Source of the DNA: Micrasema longulum | Taxonomy: Eukaryota; Arthropoda; Insecta; Trichoptera; Brachycentridae | Direction of reading: 5' to 3' | Assembly (NCBI GenBank): GCA_022494885.1 | Contig: JAGVSM010003594.1 | Coordinates: 62,001-126,000, forward strand | DNA length: 64,000 nt | Shown here: positions 1 to 10,482 of the stretch, piece by piece | Layout of the letters: every line of letters begins with the position of its first letter | How positions within the stretch are numbered: the stretch's first letter is position 1 | Position numbers and translations under genes: made by a program | Notes under the pieces: model-generated | Seen by the model: the letters and a program-made list of their open reading frames with translations, nothing else | The model's database searches: none | What the model was told of the DNA's origin: nothing

Positions 1-40
1 CACACTGTGTAACATTCACCATTTTGTCCATGTTTGAACA
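1..40 (+). mobile_element. H1 palindromic element, arm fragment at window edge
   Basis: The first bases (CACACTGTGTAACATTCACC, then a CCATTTTGTCCATGTTTGAAC-like stretch) match the inner part of the left arm of the H1 repeat seen about 20 times in this window. The element is cut by the window edge. Confidence 0.6.
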
Positions 41-1010
41 AACATATTCAAAACATATTCAAGTTTTTACTTATTCACTAGCCATTTGGCTATTCTTTAA
101 TTTTAATTGTATTATTTTCCTCTATTTTCTAGTTAAGTTTTTTCTTCTTCTAATATTTTTAAAGCATCAAAAACAAAATAATATATGTTCATTATTTTAT
201 ACGTATTATGTCTGTACTCTTTAATTTGATTAATAATTAAAACTAATGTCTGAGCCCCCGATGACAAAATATTATTTAATAATTTATTGAGACAAAATAT
301 GTTCCAATATTCTGTTTTCTTTATAATGTATTTAAATTGTAGTAATGTGTGTATTCTATTGATGAAAGACTATATGAAAAAAAAAAAGTTGGTCTACATT
401 CCGATTAATACTGAACAAAAATACCTTTAAATCCTTTTCCTGTAAAATCCCGTTTTGTGGGTTAAGATATTATACGTAGGAAATGTCGGTATTTAGGGTA
501 AGTTGACGGTGATGGTAAAGTAGTTGATCGTATTGTCCCAGCGTTTTGTCCTGTGGGGTCGAGGCTGTCCACGGAGCTGGGACATGACAATATTGCCATA
601 TCTATTTAGAAAAAGAAACTAGAAGTTCAGGCAAGGTAGGCGAACTTATCTCCATATCTTCAAGGCGGACTTATCTCCACGCGTTTTCGATTGTTTTCTT
701 TAAGGAATTTTACTTGAAAGCAGTATCGAGTCTAAAACACTACTCTACGGTTCTTGCTTGTTCTATTTCACATAGAAAACTGTAGTATTTTACTGGGCCC
801 GGATACGGAAATTGAAGTACCGATACTGTGCCCTATGCACCAATGGGTGTGGGCAGGGACGTTTTTTTATAAAGTAGTAAACTGAATCAATGTTGACTGT
901 TTTATTTTAGTAAATTTAAATAAAAATTAATAGTAGATTTTACATTTATTTAAATAAAAATAAAATACCGTTTTCATAATTGACCCAAATATTGAATCTT
1001 TGGGGGGCAT
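41..1010. other. No recognisable feature
   Basis: AT-rich DNA with short A runs. No frame with recognisable protein similarity, no tRNA-like boxes and no clear repeat family was seen. Bases 520-850 are slightly more GC-rich, with no long frame. Confidence 0.4.
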
Positions 1011-1014
1011 TTTC

Positions 1015-1392
1015 AACGAGTTGTAAATAACTGATTATTCATAATCATCATTATTGACATTCCGCATCAAATGATGCATAGAACACCGCATTAGTAGACC
1101 AATCGCAGCATTTCTTAATCATTTTTGTAACCTGAAGATAAGATAATCAGTTTTACGGTGGTGCTAGTCTAGAGAATATAAAATATTGTAGCGTAAAATA
1201 CATTTTAAAATATAATACATTTCATGTCAGCCATGTTGGGAATCGAACCCGAGACCTCTTCCTCGGTAGGCAAACGCGCTGACTACTACACCACGAGGTC
1301 ACCATAAGAAAATGTGAATCAAGTTGGGGTACAGTGCGATTCGAACCTCTGATCCGTGAGTCAACGACAATAGCCATGGGACCACAACAAGA
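1015..1392 (-). mobile_element. SINE B, split by SINE A
   Basis: The tRNA-like head lies at about 1330-1392 on the minus strand (TTGTGGTCCCATGGCTATTG, then GAGGTTCGAATCGC as B box). The body end at 1015-1040 (CAACGAGTTGTAAATAACT) matches the intact SINE B at 12335-12475. Between head and tail sits a SINE A copy (1041-1300). The nesting follows from comparison with the uninterrupted paralogue. Confidence 0.7.
1041..1300 (-). mobile_element. SINE A, nested in SINE B
   Basis: A tRNA-derived SINE. Its 5' head (GACCTCGTGGTGTAGTAGTC as A-box region, GGGTTCGATTCCC as B box) ends at 1300. The 3' body carries the family signature around a GCATCATTTGATGCGGAATG-like segment and ends with TGATTATGA. The anticodon-arm-like segment resembles tRNA-Gly (CTACC loop), which is an inference. 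Confidence 0.8.
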
Positions 1393-1865
1393 TTTTTTGT
1401 TTATTCATTTATTTGTTGATGGTTTTAATCCATTTAAAAAATAGCAAACACAAATCTTTATAATACATACAGGCACAATTGAATAAAATTAAAATAAAAT
1501 AAAGCTAGGATCAAAATTAATAATAATTACTACATCAAGACAAGATCTGGTCTATTTTAGTGATTGTTTAAATCTAGAAAGACTTGAACCAAAAAAGTCC
1601 AGATCTTGTTTCAAGTTTACAATGCAACACAATCGGGACATTGGTGCATGCAAGCCATAGTTTGCGCTGTGCTGATCAAGGAACAGCACGTCATATTTCG
1701 CAACCGGCGGATCGGAACATTGAATGCCACTTGTTCCAGTAACGATGAAACATAAAATAAGCTATTCAGTAAATTAAACATAAATATGGAGTCAATGTTA
1801 TTTCTACGTTTTTGTAGACTTGGGATTTTTAACGTTGACTCCATTTCTCCGTAAGTTACTTGCAT
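1393..1865 (-). mobile_element. Jockey/R1-like LINE relic (family J1), 3' end
   Basis: Minus-strand frame 1865-1617 gives an 82-residue RT C-terminus with L-Q-K-R-R-N-N-I-D-S-I-F-M-F-N-L-L-N and V-A-F-N-V-P-I-R-R-L-R-N, the region after the RT domain in Jockey/R1-type LINEs. It is followed by a degraded LDLFGSSL-like tail and a 3' UTR ending in AATGAATAAA-type repeats near 1395. It is truncated at the 5' side and frameshifted, so inactive. Copies: 48688-49160 (+) and 11700-12110 (-). Confidence 0.7.
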
Positions 1866-2094
1866 TGACCGGTTTCGGAACTCTAAATGCTAGCTGGCTA
1901 TTACGTCACAGTGCTGGCAGACGAAATGTATAAACTGTCTCGTGAATCAGTTACAAAGAATAACAAAATTGCCTTGAACTAATTGTATAATCTGTTTTCG
2001 TTGAATTTTCTTCCGCTACGCAGTTCGCCGCCCTAGATATTGCGATCACCTGTCTTCAGACGGTAATTAGGTAGAGATGAACAATACACTGTCA

Positions 2095-2815
2095 CGTATG
2101 CTCTTAAAAGGCTGTGCTACAAAATTCCTTTACACGCGGTGATGTTACATTGTGTTACCTCAAGCAGATGATGGAATATTCTGAAGTTTTATTTTATTTA
2201 TTATTTATTCAACATTTTGTAGATAATTTTATTTGTAAAATGGCGGGCTTATTGCCAAACAGCAATTTCTTCCAACCAACAAATAAAATAAAAGTTTTAT
2301 TTGTATAATTCAAGTTACAGAAAACATTCAATAAAAAAAATAATTAAAAAGCTAAAGATATATAAAAATAGAAATAAACGTATTTGTTTATAAATTACCT
2401 TAAATCAAAACTATTGCTCAATGGAAAAAAAGGAAAAAAGAGGAAAAGGGAAAGGAGGAGAGTTTAAAGAAGAGAAAGGAGATGTTTCTTCAGACGTAAT
2501 TTAAACGGAGATAATGTAGTTAACATCTTTGATGGTGGATGGGAGATGATTCCACAGTCGAGCCGCATGGACACTTTATGAGTTAGAGAAGAAAGAAGAA
2601 TTGTGGATGGGGATCGATCATACCGCAAATGATGATGATAGCAAAACAAATTAAAAATCATGACTACGATGGTCATATAACTAGCGTGCACCCCAGCCTT
2701 CTGCCAGTAACCTGCTGATTGAACGATTTTTTTATCTTTCACACAAACACCGGCCACATAACAGCGTCTCTGTCTGCCTTGTTATAAGTTATATTCTCGT
2801 GCTCGTTTTGGCATC
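2095..2815 (+). mobile_element. Repeat W, split by a CR1-like LINE end
   Basis: Bases 2095-2185 (ACGCGGTGATGTTACATTGT, then GAATATTCTGAAGTT) and 2636-2815 (AAACAAATTAAAAATCATGA, CAGCGTCTCTGTCTGCCTTG) correspond to adjacent parts of the uninterrupted repeat W at 61745-62325. The gap holds a minus-strand LINE 3' end. Class unknown; no coding capacity. Confidence 0.6.
2186..2640 (-). mobile_element. CR1-like LINE relic, C-terminus and 3' UTR
   Basis: Minus-strand translation of 2640-2465 gives ...S-S-L-T-H-K-V-S-M-R-L-(W)-N-H-L-P-S-x-I-K-D-V..., the R-L-W-N-x-L-P block at the end of CR1-like RT proteins, with one frameshift. The 3' UTR continues to about 2190 and includes a stem-loop flanked by GGAAGAAATTGC and GCAATAAGCCCGCC. 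The same UTR recurs at 12800-12960. It sits inside repeat W. Confidence 0.6.
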
Positions 2816-2939
2816 ACTTTAATTAGTTTAATAATACTACTGAGTTTTCCTTAATTCTGACCTTTCTCTTGACGCTCAAATTAGTAGAACGATATGTTCT
2901 TGTTTTTACCAGCTGAGACAGATTAAATGCATACGCAAA

Positions 2940-4100
2940 AATATGTCAGTTGATGCCGTCCGTCAATTAATAAATGCATTTGTAATGTCTAGAGTCGATT
3001 ATTGTAATGGTATCTACGCAGGTCTATCAATGAATGAAATGACTCGACTACAGTCTGTATTGATTGCCGCAGCGAGACTTATTTTTGAAATCTCTAAGTT
3101 CAGCCATATCACTCCACTACTTCGAGAATTATACTAGCTACGTTTTCCACAGACGGTGAAATACAAACTCTGTTGGCTTATGTATAATTCACTGCACAAC
3201 TATGCTCTAGAATATCTAAGAAAACTCTGCATTCCAGATGAACTAGATGAAAGACGTATTACGTTTAGATCAGCTACATCTACGTCAAGAGGAAAAGTTA
3301 TTATACCTGTTTACGTGGGCAAACAGCGCACTAAATTCGGCGAACGCGCATTTGCGGTCGCAGGCCCTACGGCATTGAATGCTCTCCCAGCAGAGGTGCG
3401 AAACTATGAGAGTGAAGAGATGTTTCTCTTAATCATTTGAATAAATCCGTAGCATGTGATAAAAAAGTAAATTGTTTTGCTTAAATTACAAATGGCGCGA
3501 TATAATTTAACCATAATAATAAAAAAAAAAACACTATAAATACACACAAACGCACCCTTTTACATACATTTATACAGGGTGTTCTTTAAGCCCTGTCATA
3601 TCCAAAACCACGATGATCAGTATAACAAAAAAGGCATATTGGCACATTAAAATATATTTTAGAACGAATAAAATTTGCAAAAATAAAATATTTATAAAAA
3701 CAAATGGTTGCTTACTTCTGCAAGGGTGAAGCAAGGAGAGAGGAGGGGAGAGTCTGATACACCGTCATCGACGTGCCCACGCGCCCCTCGATTCTCCCCT
3801 GCAGAAGTAAGCAACCATTTGTTTTTTTGAACATTTTTTTTTTTAATTTACTGCATTCTAAATACTGTTTTAAATATGCTAATGTGTCTTCTTGCCCATC
3901 TGATCATCGTGGTTTCGGATGTGACAGGGTCTGAAGAACACCTTTATATACGAACGCACACATTTTAAAATCTACCATAATTTAATATTTATGATTTTTT
4001 TTTCGAAACTTCGCTGGTCTGTCTTTAAACCTAATTTGTATCATGTAATAAAATCATTGTTGACTGTATGTTTCTGTAAAATAAATAAATAAATATCCGG
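2940..4100 (+). mobile_element. L2-like LINE relic with nested MITE
   Basis: Two consecutive frames (2943-3137 and 3156-3440) encode an L2-like RT C-terminus: R-V-D-Y-C-N-G-I-Y, H-I-T-P-L-L-R-E-L, Y-K-L-C-W-L-M-Y-N-S-L-H, R-T-K-F-G-E-R-A-F-A-V-A-G-P, N-A-L-P-A-E-V-R. One in-frame stop at 3135 separates them. The 3' UTR (GCTGGTCTGTCTTTAAAC, AATAAATAAATAAAT end near 4097) is split by the palindromic MITE at 3575-3945. A second copy of the ORF end is at 22560-23060 (-). Confidence 0.8.
3575..3945. mobile_element. Palindromic mariner-like MITE
   Basis: The two halves are inverted copies. CAGGGTGTTCTTTAAG with a nearby CCACGATGATCAG at the left matches, inverted, CTGATCATCGTGG with CTGAAGAACACC at the right. 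The pairing extends inward to AAACAAATGGTTGCTTACTT versus AAGTAAGCAACCATTTGTTT. The flanks contain TA. The CAGGGTGTTC start resembles mariner ends (inference). No transposase frame. Confidence 0.6.
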
Positions 4101-4735
4101 AATACGAATAAAAATATGATATTTATCTTACATGCATAGGTAAATTATACAAACCGCATACATAATAATAATATATTTATGTATGTATGTACAATTGTAT
4201 CAGGTGTTGAAATAAGTTCTGTCCGTTTTTTGCCAAATTTAAAAATGAATTTATTGGGAAGAAAACTTTGTGCTTTACAAGACATTGTATTTGCTTTTAC
4301 GCTACATATATTGTAAAAATGGTTTTTTAGCCTTCAAGGTGGAATGTAAATTAGGCAAAAGTGAGCATTTTCGATACCTCTTACGGTTCGCGTTCAACCA
4401 AGGGAATGAAGCTGCAAAGCTGCCCACGATATTTGCGCAGTGTACGGTGAAGATGTTATGAATTATTGACTTATTTGTTGTATTATAATAAAGGAGAATA
4501 CATTACTGACTAAATTGTAGTAGTTGTCTGTTTTTAAACCAATTTTTCGTAGGAATTATTTATTTTTACTAAAAAATAGAACTTTTGAACGGTAATTCGA
4601 GGAGACGTGAAATTAAGAATGAACACGTAAAATGCCTTCAACTCAATTTTTTAGTGGTAGGTCGAAAAAACCAGAAATGATTTTTTTTTAATACAAAGAA
4701 AACGCATTATGTATAAATACAATGGTTAAATATTA
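4101..4735. other. No recognisable feature
   Basis: AT-rich sequence. A 63-residue frame at 4270-4461 shows no family motif, but its C-terminal stretch (LGKSEHFRYLLRFAFNQGNE-like) partly recurs near 52840-52910, so it is probably an old repeat. Confidence 0.35.
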
Positions 4736-4965
4736 CTTAAACAATATTTTGAGTATGTCGAAATGTTTGCAGATAGGCTGGAATTCCTCCCTACAGAGTC
4801 ATTTAGATCCAAAGTTGTTACGACAGAGGGATAAAATATTTTAAAGAGGGGAATATGAAAGTCTAGGCATTTACATGACGTATGACCTTCATTGGGTGGT
4901 TTTAGTGGCCACTTTATATACTTTGTAACATTCACGATTCTGACTAAGGTTACAAAAAAAAGTTC
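4736..4965 (+). mobile_element. H1 element, left arm
   Basis: Starts AACAATATTTTGAGTATGTC, continues through CAGATAGGCTGGAATTCCTC and a GACAGAGGGA segment, then GAAAGTCTAGGCATTTACAT and GTGGCCACTTTA. This is the outer and middle part of an H1 arm. No second arm is adjacent. Confidence 0.65.
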
Positions 4966-5019
4966 ATAAGACCAATGCCTAGAATTCCATACACCCATAA
5001 AATTCCCTTCTCGAAAACG

Positions 5020-5375
5020 TAATATTTTTATTTTTTATACATTAAACGCCCATAGGGCTTTTACAATACAAATTTACTTACATAAAAAATAATAAAGTTT
5101 ATAAACAAAAATAGATAGTAGTTATACGAGTACAGAGAAGAAGTTTAAGAAGTTATAGTAGAAGTAATTCAAAAGTTCGTTATTTACTCGTTACAAAGTT
5201 TAATTTAATATGTCTGAACGAGTAAAAAAAAAAAATTAAAAGCAAATACACATATTTATATAAACAAATATAGAAAAGTTATTTTATCACTATAATAATT
5301 TAGTAACAAGGGAGAGACTAATCTAAACATTAATTTAACTGGTAACTTATTTCATTGTACTAAACATAATTTTTT
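5020..5375 (-). mobile_element. LINE 3' UTR fragment
   Basis: Minus-strand tail pattern (ATAAAAAATAAAAATATTACG preceded by GCCCTATGGGCG, a short stem-loop). Related 3' ends with different stem sequences lie at 7560-7900 and 28217-28400. No ORF remains. Confidence 0.4.
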
Positions 5376-5735
5376 ATTTAATTAAAGCAGGCGAAGTATT
5401 AAATATATCAAAATGATGGTTAAATTTGTTGGCATATAGGTAAAATCGAACTAACGGAGAGAACTGAGCATAATTTGTTTGGAATGATTTAGTATGGAAA
5501 TTACATATAAGCCCGGTGGTTTTAAAGAAATTCTAAAATTTATTTCATTTACCAAGCATGGACAATCTAAAGCATTATTTACAATATTGTATAGTGTGAC
5601 AACATCGGCTACTATGCGTCTAGTTGAAAGGGAGGATTTGGTTTCCCCCTTTGTTGCAACAAATTTGGATGTATTACTGAAAATTTAATTTATATGTCAA
5701 CTGTACTAGTTTCGAGTTCAATTTGACTCGATATA

Positions 5736-6594
5736 GGGTCAGAGCACCAGTAAATGACCACCCCCCAGTAAATGACAGTTGGTGAATAAAACACAATATA
5801 ATAAGAATTGCTACATGTGTCCAGTCAAGAAACTATGATAAAAGCAGTAGGCGGACACAGTTTTTGGTAAGAAACAAATCTATCAGTTTTGAACTGTAAG
5901 TTGTCAAAAGGTAATAGTGCGTCTTCCCGTTATTGTTCTGAGATTGATAGTGTTTTTATAAGGAAAGATTTGTTAAGTGTTTTATTTGATGCTGTTTCTT
6001 ATGCAATTCTTTGAATATATCCATATTTTAATGTGTTGGGGTGTTTTATAATGTTATGATGTAACTAAATCTAAGTATTATTTTTACTGGAGTAGTAGTG
6101 GTCATTCACTGGTGATTCTGTTACTTTTTAGAGTAATATTAATTACAAATTATTATGAAAATAAAACTTTGTTATCAGTGTTACACAATTTTATTCTTTT
6201 ACAAGAACACAACTATAGTTTCGGGAGAGCACTCCTACCATCGACGGGTGATATAAAATAGTTTTATATCACCCGTCGATGGGAGGAGTGCTCTCCCGAA
6301 ACTATAGTTGTGTTCTTGTAAAATAATAAAATTGTGTAACACTGATAACAAAGTTTTATTTTCATAATAATTTATAATGAAGTGTTACGAAGTGAATGCC
6401 GATTCAATTAAAAATATAATATTAATTACAATTGTAATACTCGTATTTCAATAAAAAAAGTAAAAGTACTTAAAAATTGATGTGTTTTTAATTGTTTTCT
6501 TTTATTTTGTACGCTTTAATAATGAAATTTATACCTTCATGTGGATTTCACTACAAGCTGAACCTTAAACAATCAATAATTGGTGCTTTGACCC
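5736..6594. mobile_element. TA-flanked element X, first copy, carrying H2
   Basis: Ends GGGTCAGAGCACCAGTAA and, inverted, GGGTCAAAGCACCAATTATT, with TA on both sides. The body matches the second copy at 60375-60978 over its length, apart from a 283-bp insertion (H2 plus duplicated target). TA targets and GGGTC ends suggest a Tc1/mariner- or CACTA-unrelated MITE-like element (inference). No transposase frame. Confidence 0.7.
6149..6416 (+). mobile_element. H2 hairpin element with 15-bp target duplication
   Basis: Two 110-bp arms (6149-6258 and 6262-6371) are near-perfect inverted copies with about two mismatches, separated by 3 bp. An unpaired 3' tail of about 45 bp (6372-6416) follows. The element is flanked by TAATATTAATTACAA at 6134-6148 and 6417-6431. 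The unoccupied paralogous site in element X at 60375-60978 has this target once, which confirms the insertion limits. No reading frame. Confidence 0.85.
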
Positions 6595-6645
6595 TACATA
6601 GATTCTAACTTTTCTTTTGTTCTCTTTTTTGAAACCGGGTTGTGG

Positions 6646-6741
6646 TCCCGTGGCTAGTGTCGTGGACTCACGAATCAGAGATCCGAGGTTCGCACCCCGC
6701 TCTGCTACAACTTGGTTCCCAATTTCTAATAGGTAAATCAT
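6646..6741 (+). mobile_element. SINE B head
   Basis: Plus-strand tRNA-like head: GTTGTGGTCCCGTGGCTAGT, then CCGAGGTTCGCACCCCGC. The body then reads ACAACTTGGTTCCCAATTTC, the family's normal continuation. It is interrupted by SINE A from 6742. Confidence 0.75.
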
Positions 6742-6915
6742 CACCATAATCATCAACGTTCCCTTTCTGCGCCTAATCGTGCGTAAGGCACTAAATTGTT
6801 ACACCAATCGCAATGTCTCTTAATCATTTTTTTATGCAGGAAGGTAAGATGATGACAACCATGTCGGGACCGAACCCGAGACCTGTAGACCACTGCATTA
6901 CGAGGCCGACCAATG
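6742..6915 (-). mobile_element. SINE A with 10-bp target duplication
   Basis: Minus-strand SINE A (GTCTCGGGTTCGGTCCCGAC B-box region; 3' body with GATTGGTGTAACAATTTAGT) flanked by GGTAAATCAT at 6732-6741 and 6916-6925. It has lost part of the head near the anticodon-like arm. Insertion is into SINE B. Confidence 0.75.
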
Positions 6916-7263
6916 GGTAAATCATAAGAACGAAAATATTTTATTTTTTTAATTAAAATAAAAATGGCCACAACTAATGTTAACACCTTATACGAGAACG
7001 TATCAAAAAAATACAAGGAAAGAAAATTAACAGTCTGTGTATTGTATTATAAGTGCTATATTAGTGTGCGTGACCTACATTTTCGATTTCATAGAGCTAT
7101 TTAAAATAAGCGTTCGAACGTTTTTTAATGCGTTCTGTTCTCTTTTCAAACGTTTAAACATAGAACGTTTAAAAAATGTTCCGAATTATTCCTAAACGCG
7201 TAATTCGGCGCTAGGTAATATAAAAGTTACGCGGATTGGATTAGTTGCATCATACCCGTATCG

Positions 7264-7490
7264 GCACCTGATGATGCTTAAGGCACTGTATTCGAACAGC
7301 AAATGTAGTGAACTTCGATCATATGTTGCGTGAGAGTAAGGAGATCAGTCGTACGCTTCAGGTTCCAGTTCAGAGACAGTGAAATACTGCAGTGATAAAC
7401 CACCTTAAAAACAAATATTTAACTATAATATTTTAAGTTTGTGCTTAGGGCACCATATTGGAACAGCAAATGTAGCGTACTTCGATCTTA
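7264..7490 (-). mobile_element. SINE A body remnants
   Basis: GGCACCTGATGATGCTTAAG and GGCACTGTATTCGAACAGC, followed by CAGTCGTACGCTTCAGGTTC, match the SINE A body. A partial repeat of the first part follows at 7441-7485. No head is left. Confidence 0.45.
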
Positions 7491-7559
7491 TTTAAAATTT
7501 TTAAAAAAACATTTTTTCTCTTAAACTTTATATAATTACATTTTGTATTTTTTGTGTTC

Positions 7560-7900
7560 AATCTATTGAAAAAAGGCTTTTACATGTTTTAAATCTATAA
7601 ATAAAAAAACAGACGCGTATTTTATACAAAACTATCAAAAATTAAAATTAATTTAGAAAAATATAAAAAACCGCTTAAAATTTTTGTGAAACATATATTA
7701 GTATATATATAATACATACATATATTTATTTATTTATCTAAACACCTTATAGGCTTTTACATGTTTTACATACATAAATACAAATAAAGTCAGACATGTA
7801 TTTTACACAGAAGTAGCAAAAAATAAAAATATTTAAAAAAATCATCCTAACATATTAGTATAAAATATATGGGTATACTTAACATACATATATTGCATTT
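7560..7900 (-). mobile_element. Two LINE 3' ends in tandem
   Basis: The segment GGCTTTTACATGTTTTA and the following approx. 100 bp occur at 7576 and again at 7750, diverged. Both look like minus-strand LINE 3' UTRs with (ATAAATA)n tails. No ORF remains. Confidence 0.4.
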
Positions 7901-8059
7901 TTTCCCATCATTTATATTAATAGAATCTTAAAATTAGAAAAATAATTATTTACAATACAGATATAAGTCAATAAAAGATAAACAATATTAATTAAAAAAG
8001 TTTTATTTAGGTAATTAAATTTGAAGATAATAAATTAATATGCATGTAGGGGGTTGTCT

Positions 8060-8300
8060 ACTAAAAGCATGTGATAATGAAACGGCATGGTACTTTTATT
8101 TTTTTGTGCAACAACAACTGCGGTCAAGGTGTATAGTGGATTTTGCAAGTTAGTTTAATTGGTGTCCTGACGAAGAGACGGGTACGTCTCGTAATCGGTA
8201 GACATAGAAAAGTCGGTGAGTGGATATATACAAATATTCAATAACGTTTAGTAAAATGTTTGACAACAAAGTTTGAATATTAATGAATATTAATAATAAA
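8060..8300. mobile_element. Repeat U, copy 1
   Basis: About 240 bp shared with 32130-32350: GCATGGTACTTTTATTTTT, GGTGTATAGTGGATTTTGCA, AATCGGTAGACATAGAAAAG, AATGTTTGACAACAAA. It contains CTGACGA and a GAGACG/CGTCTC stem, a hammerhead-like arrangement (see findings). Class unknown. Confidence 0.55.
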
Positions 8301-8765
8301 ATCATTTTACATGCTAAACAATAAACTTCGCATGCTAATTAAATACGATAAAATATGAGTAGTTGATATCACGAGAACCTACGTAATAGTTGTTAGTACT
8401 TTCTTCTGCCCACAATCCGGAACAAACCGTTATTTGCCACACAAAAAGAGTTGTTATGCCTGCGTCACCGTTACGAGACAAGAACAATGCAGGTTCGAGT
8501 ATCGCATGACCACAAGGATGTGAGATGTAACCTTATTGAGAATTACGTCAGACTATGCTACCCAAATACATATCATTAATATGGTTATTTAATTTTTCGC
8601 CCCCTTTTTTCATTGAATTATTTAAATTTGGTCTTAAAATAGTAAAGGCATAATTAAATTTAGTTTTATTAATTATATATACGGCGTTAGCCAATTAAAA
8701 CAGCTACTTCACAAAGAAACCATTTACAAGAAACTGGACAATGCTTTAATGCTTATTTATTATTT

Positions 8766-9010
8766 ATTTATTTATTTTAAAGAAACAAACAGTCGACAAT
8801 GATAAAGTAACATTAAAAATACAGTTTAAAGACAGACCAGCAAAGTTTCTAAATAAGAATCATACATATTATTAACTTGTGTTACACAAACGGGTGTGTT
8901 TATGTGTAATTTGTATGAGAGTAAGTGTAGGTGTGTGTTTTTGTGTATTAGTATAGGAGTAAGTGTTCAGGTGTGTGTAAGTGTGAGCATCATTAAATAG
9001 TAAGTGGTAT
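8766..9010 (-). mobile_element. L2-like LINE 3' UTR
   Basis: Minus-strand equivalent of the 3' UTR at 4000-4100: GACAGACCAGCAAAGTTTC, a TG-rich segment and a TTATTTATTTATTTATTTTA start as the inverted tail. ORF part absent. Confidence 0.5.
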
Positions 9011-9154
9011 CGTATCGCAGCTGGAAATATGGAGTCTTAATTTATTTAAAAATAAATTAAGGGGCATGTAAAATATATCAATAGATGAAAAAAAAAACAT
9101 TATAATTAGAGCAAGAACGATAGAGGAAAAAGTTTGTGCATAGTTAGTGCTATT

Positions 9155-9385
9155 TAAAAATCTTTGATTATTGAGTACTTGAAAATAACATTTTTATCTG
9201 TATAAATTGTATGTATTTATTTGATATGTAATATATATTTTCTTTACTAACTTTGTATACTATGTGGAAATCTGTTATTAGTTCTGAGTTTATACACTAT
9301 ATCTGTTTGTTTACTAAAAATATATATGTAGAACTGTTGATTTCCCTAATAAAATAAAATAAAATAAAATAAAAAATTTAAAAAA
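9155..9385 (+). mobile_element. LINE 3' end (family T), plus strand
   Basis: Ends in GTTGATTTCCCTAATAAAAT followed by (AAAAT)n. The same about 200 bp occurs inverted at 25678-25900, where the tail is shorter. The conserved end plus simple tail indicates a LINE 3' UTR. Confidence 0.55.
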
Positions 9386-9485
9386 ATAGACTGGCAGATG
9401 GAACAAATACTTATTTCTTGTCTCGCGAATGAGGACATTAAGATTAATTTTGGATGGTAGGTTAACGGAATGTACTCTAATCATG

Positions 9486-9575
9486 CTCTAATTTTTACCG
9501 CGCGCAAGAAAACATTTTTTATATAAAAATTTCCCGTAGGGCTGATGTTCCTCATTGACTACTGCACATGTTTAA
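9486..9575 (+). mobile_element. Repeat V fragment
   Basis: TTTTTACCGCGCGCAAGAAA and TTTCCCGTAGGGCTGATGTT match the end of repeat V at 20540-20612. Confidence 0.45.
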
Positions 9576-9742
9576 GTAAGATTTTATGTGATAACGTCAC
9601 GCAATCATTCTTCCGGATAATTGGAGTTTTACAATTTATTCAATTTTGTGGATTTCGTTGTCAGACGATAACATTTGGATTTCGTATTAAATATCGAAAT
9701 AATTCAAATAATTAGGTAATATTTCTACCGTTAACAAAATAA

Positions 9743-10482
9743 CAACGTCATGGTCTTTGAAAGAAATGTAACTATGACTGAATGTAAGATTGTAGTAAAT
9801 GGAGATAGTTTGAAACAGGTCGAAGAATTTGTATATCTGGGTAGTATGTTTACTAGAGATGGAAATATGGACAAGGATATTGAAAGGAGGGTTAGTGCCG
9901 GTAACAGAGTTAATAGTGCCTTAAAGTCTGTGTAGCAAATAAGTGTCTATCGCAAGAGGCTAAATTAGCAGTTCATAATGGAGTTCTGGTACCAACCCTA
10001 ATGCATGGAAGCGAAGCATGGAGTTGGAAAAAAAGGGACGAAAGTAGACTGAATGCTGTTGAAATGCGATCCCTCAGGCGAATGTGCGGAAAAACAATGT
10101 ATGATAGGTGCCCTAATGTCGAAATTAGAGCAGAATGCAAGGCTGAGTTAAGCATTATCGACAAAATTAAGAAAGGTCTTTGCGATGGTTCGGTCATGTG
10201 GAGCGAATGAATGATGAAAGAACGGCACGGCTAAAAAGATTTATGATGCGAATGTGTCTGGTTGTAAAAGTCGAGGAAGGCCGAGAAAGACATGGCATGA
10301 TCAAGTACAACAAATTCTTGAAAGTGGTCATGTGAAAAGTCGAAATAATCGACATCGCATGAGAAGATGTATGAATGTGAAGGAAGCAAAGGAAGTGTGC
10401 CAGGACAGAGTGGTGTGGCGTTCTATCCTCTCTGCCTACCCCTCTGTGGAAATGGCGTGATGGTTAGTTAGTTAGTTAGTTA
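9743..10482 (+). mobile_element. RTE-clade LINE, 5'-truncated copy with 13-bp target duplication
   Basis: This is the C-terminal part of an RTE-type reverse transcriptase in three frames: M-V-F-E-R-N, V-E-E-F-V-Y-L-G-S, D-I-E-R-R-V-S-A-G-N (9750-9935), then L-M-H-G-S-E-A-W-S-W, E-M-R-S-L-R-R-M-C-G (10001-10210) and G-R-P-R-K-T-W-H-D, W-R-S-I-L-S-A-Y-P-S (10254-10460). A stop near 9935 and a frameshift near 10200 disable it. The 3' end is a (GTTA)n run. GTTAACAAAATAA flanks it at 9730-9742 and 10483-10495, as expected of target-primed insertion. No RT catalytic core remains. Confidence 0.85.

Noticed and set aside
1617..1865. 82-residue minus frame as an intact gene
   Set aside because: It is a truncated C-terminus with related, differently broken copies elsewhere in the window, so a LINE relic.
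6230..6310. Hammerhead ribozyme in the H2 arm (GGGAG/CTCCC stem followed by GAAAC)
   Set aside because: The stem and GAAAC fit, and the stem is kept in the 44694 copy, but no CUGANGA-like strand precedes it.
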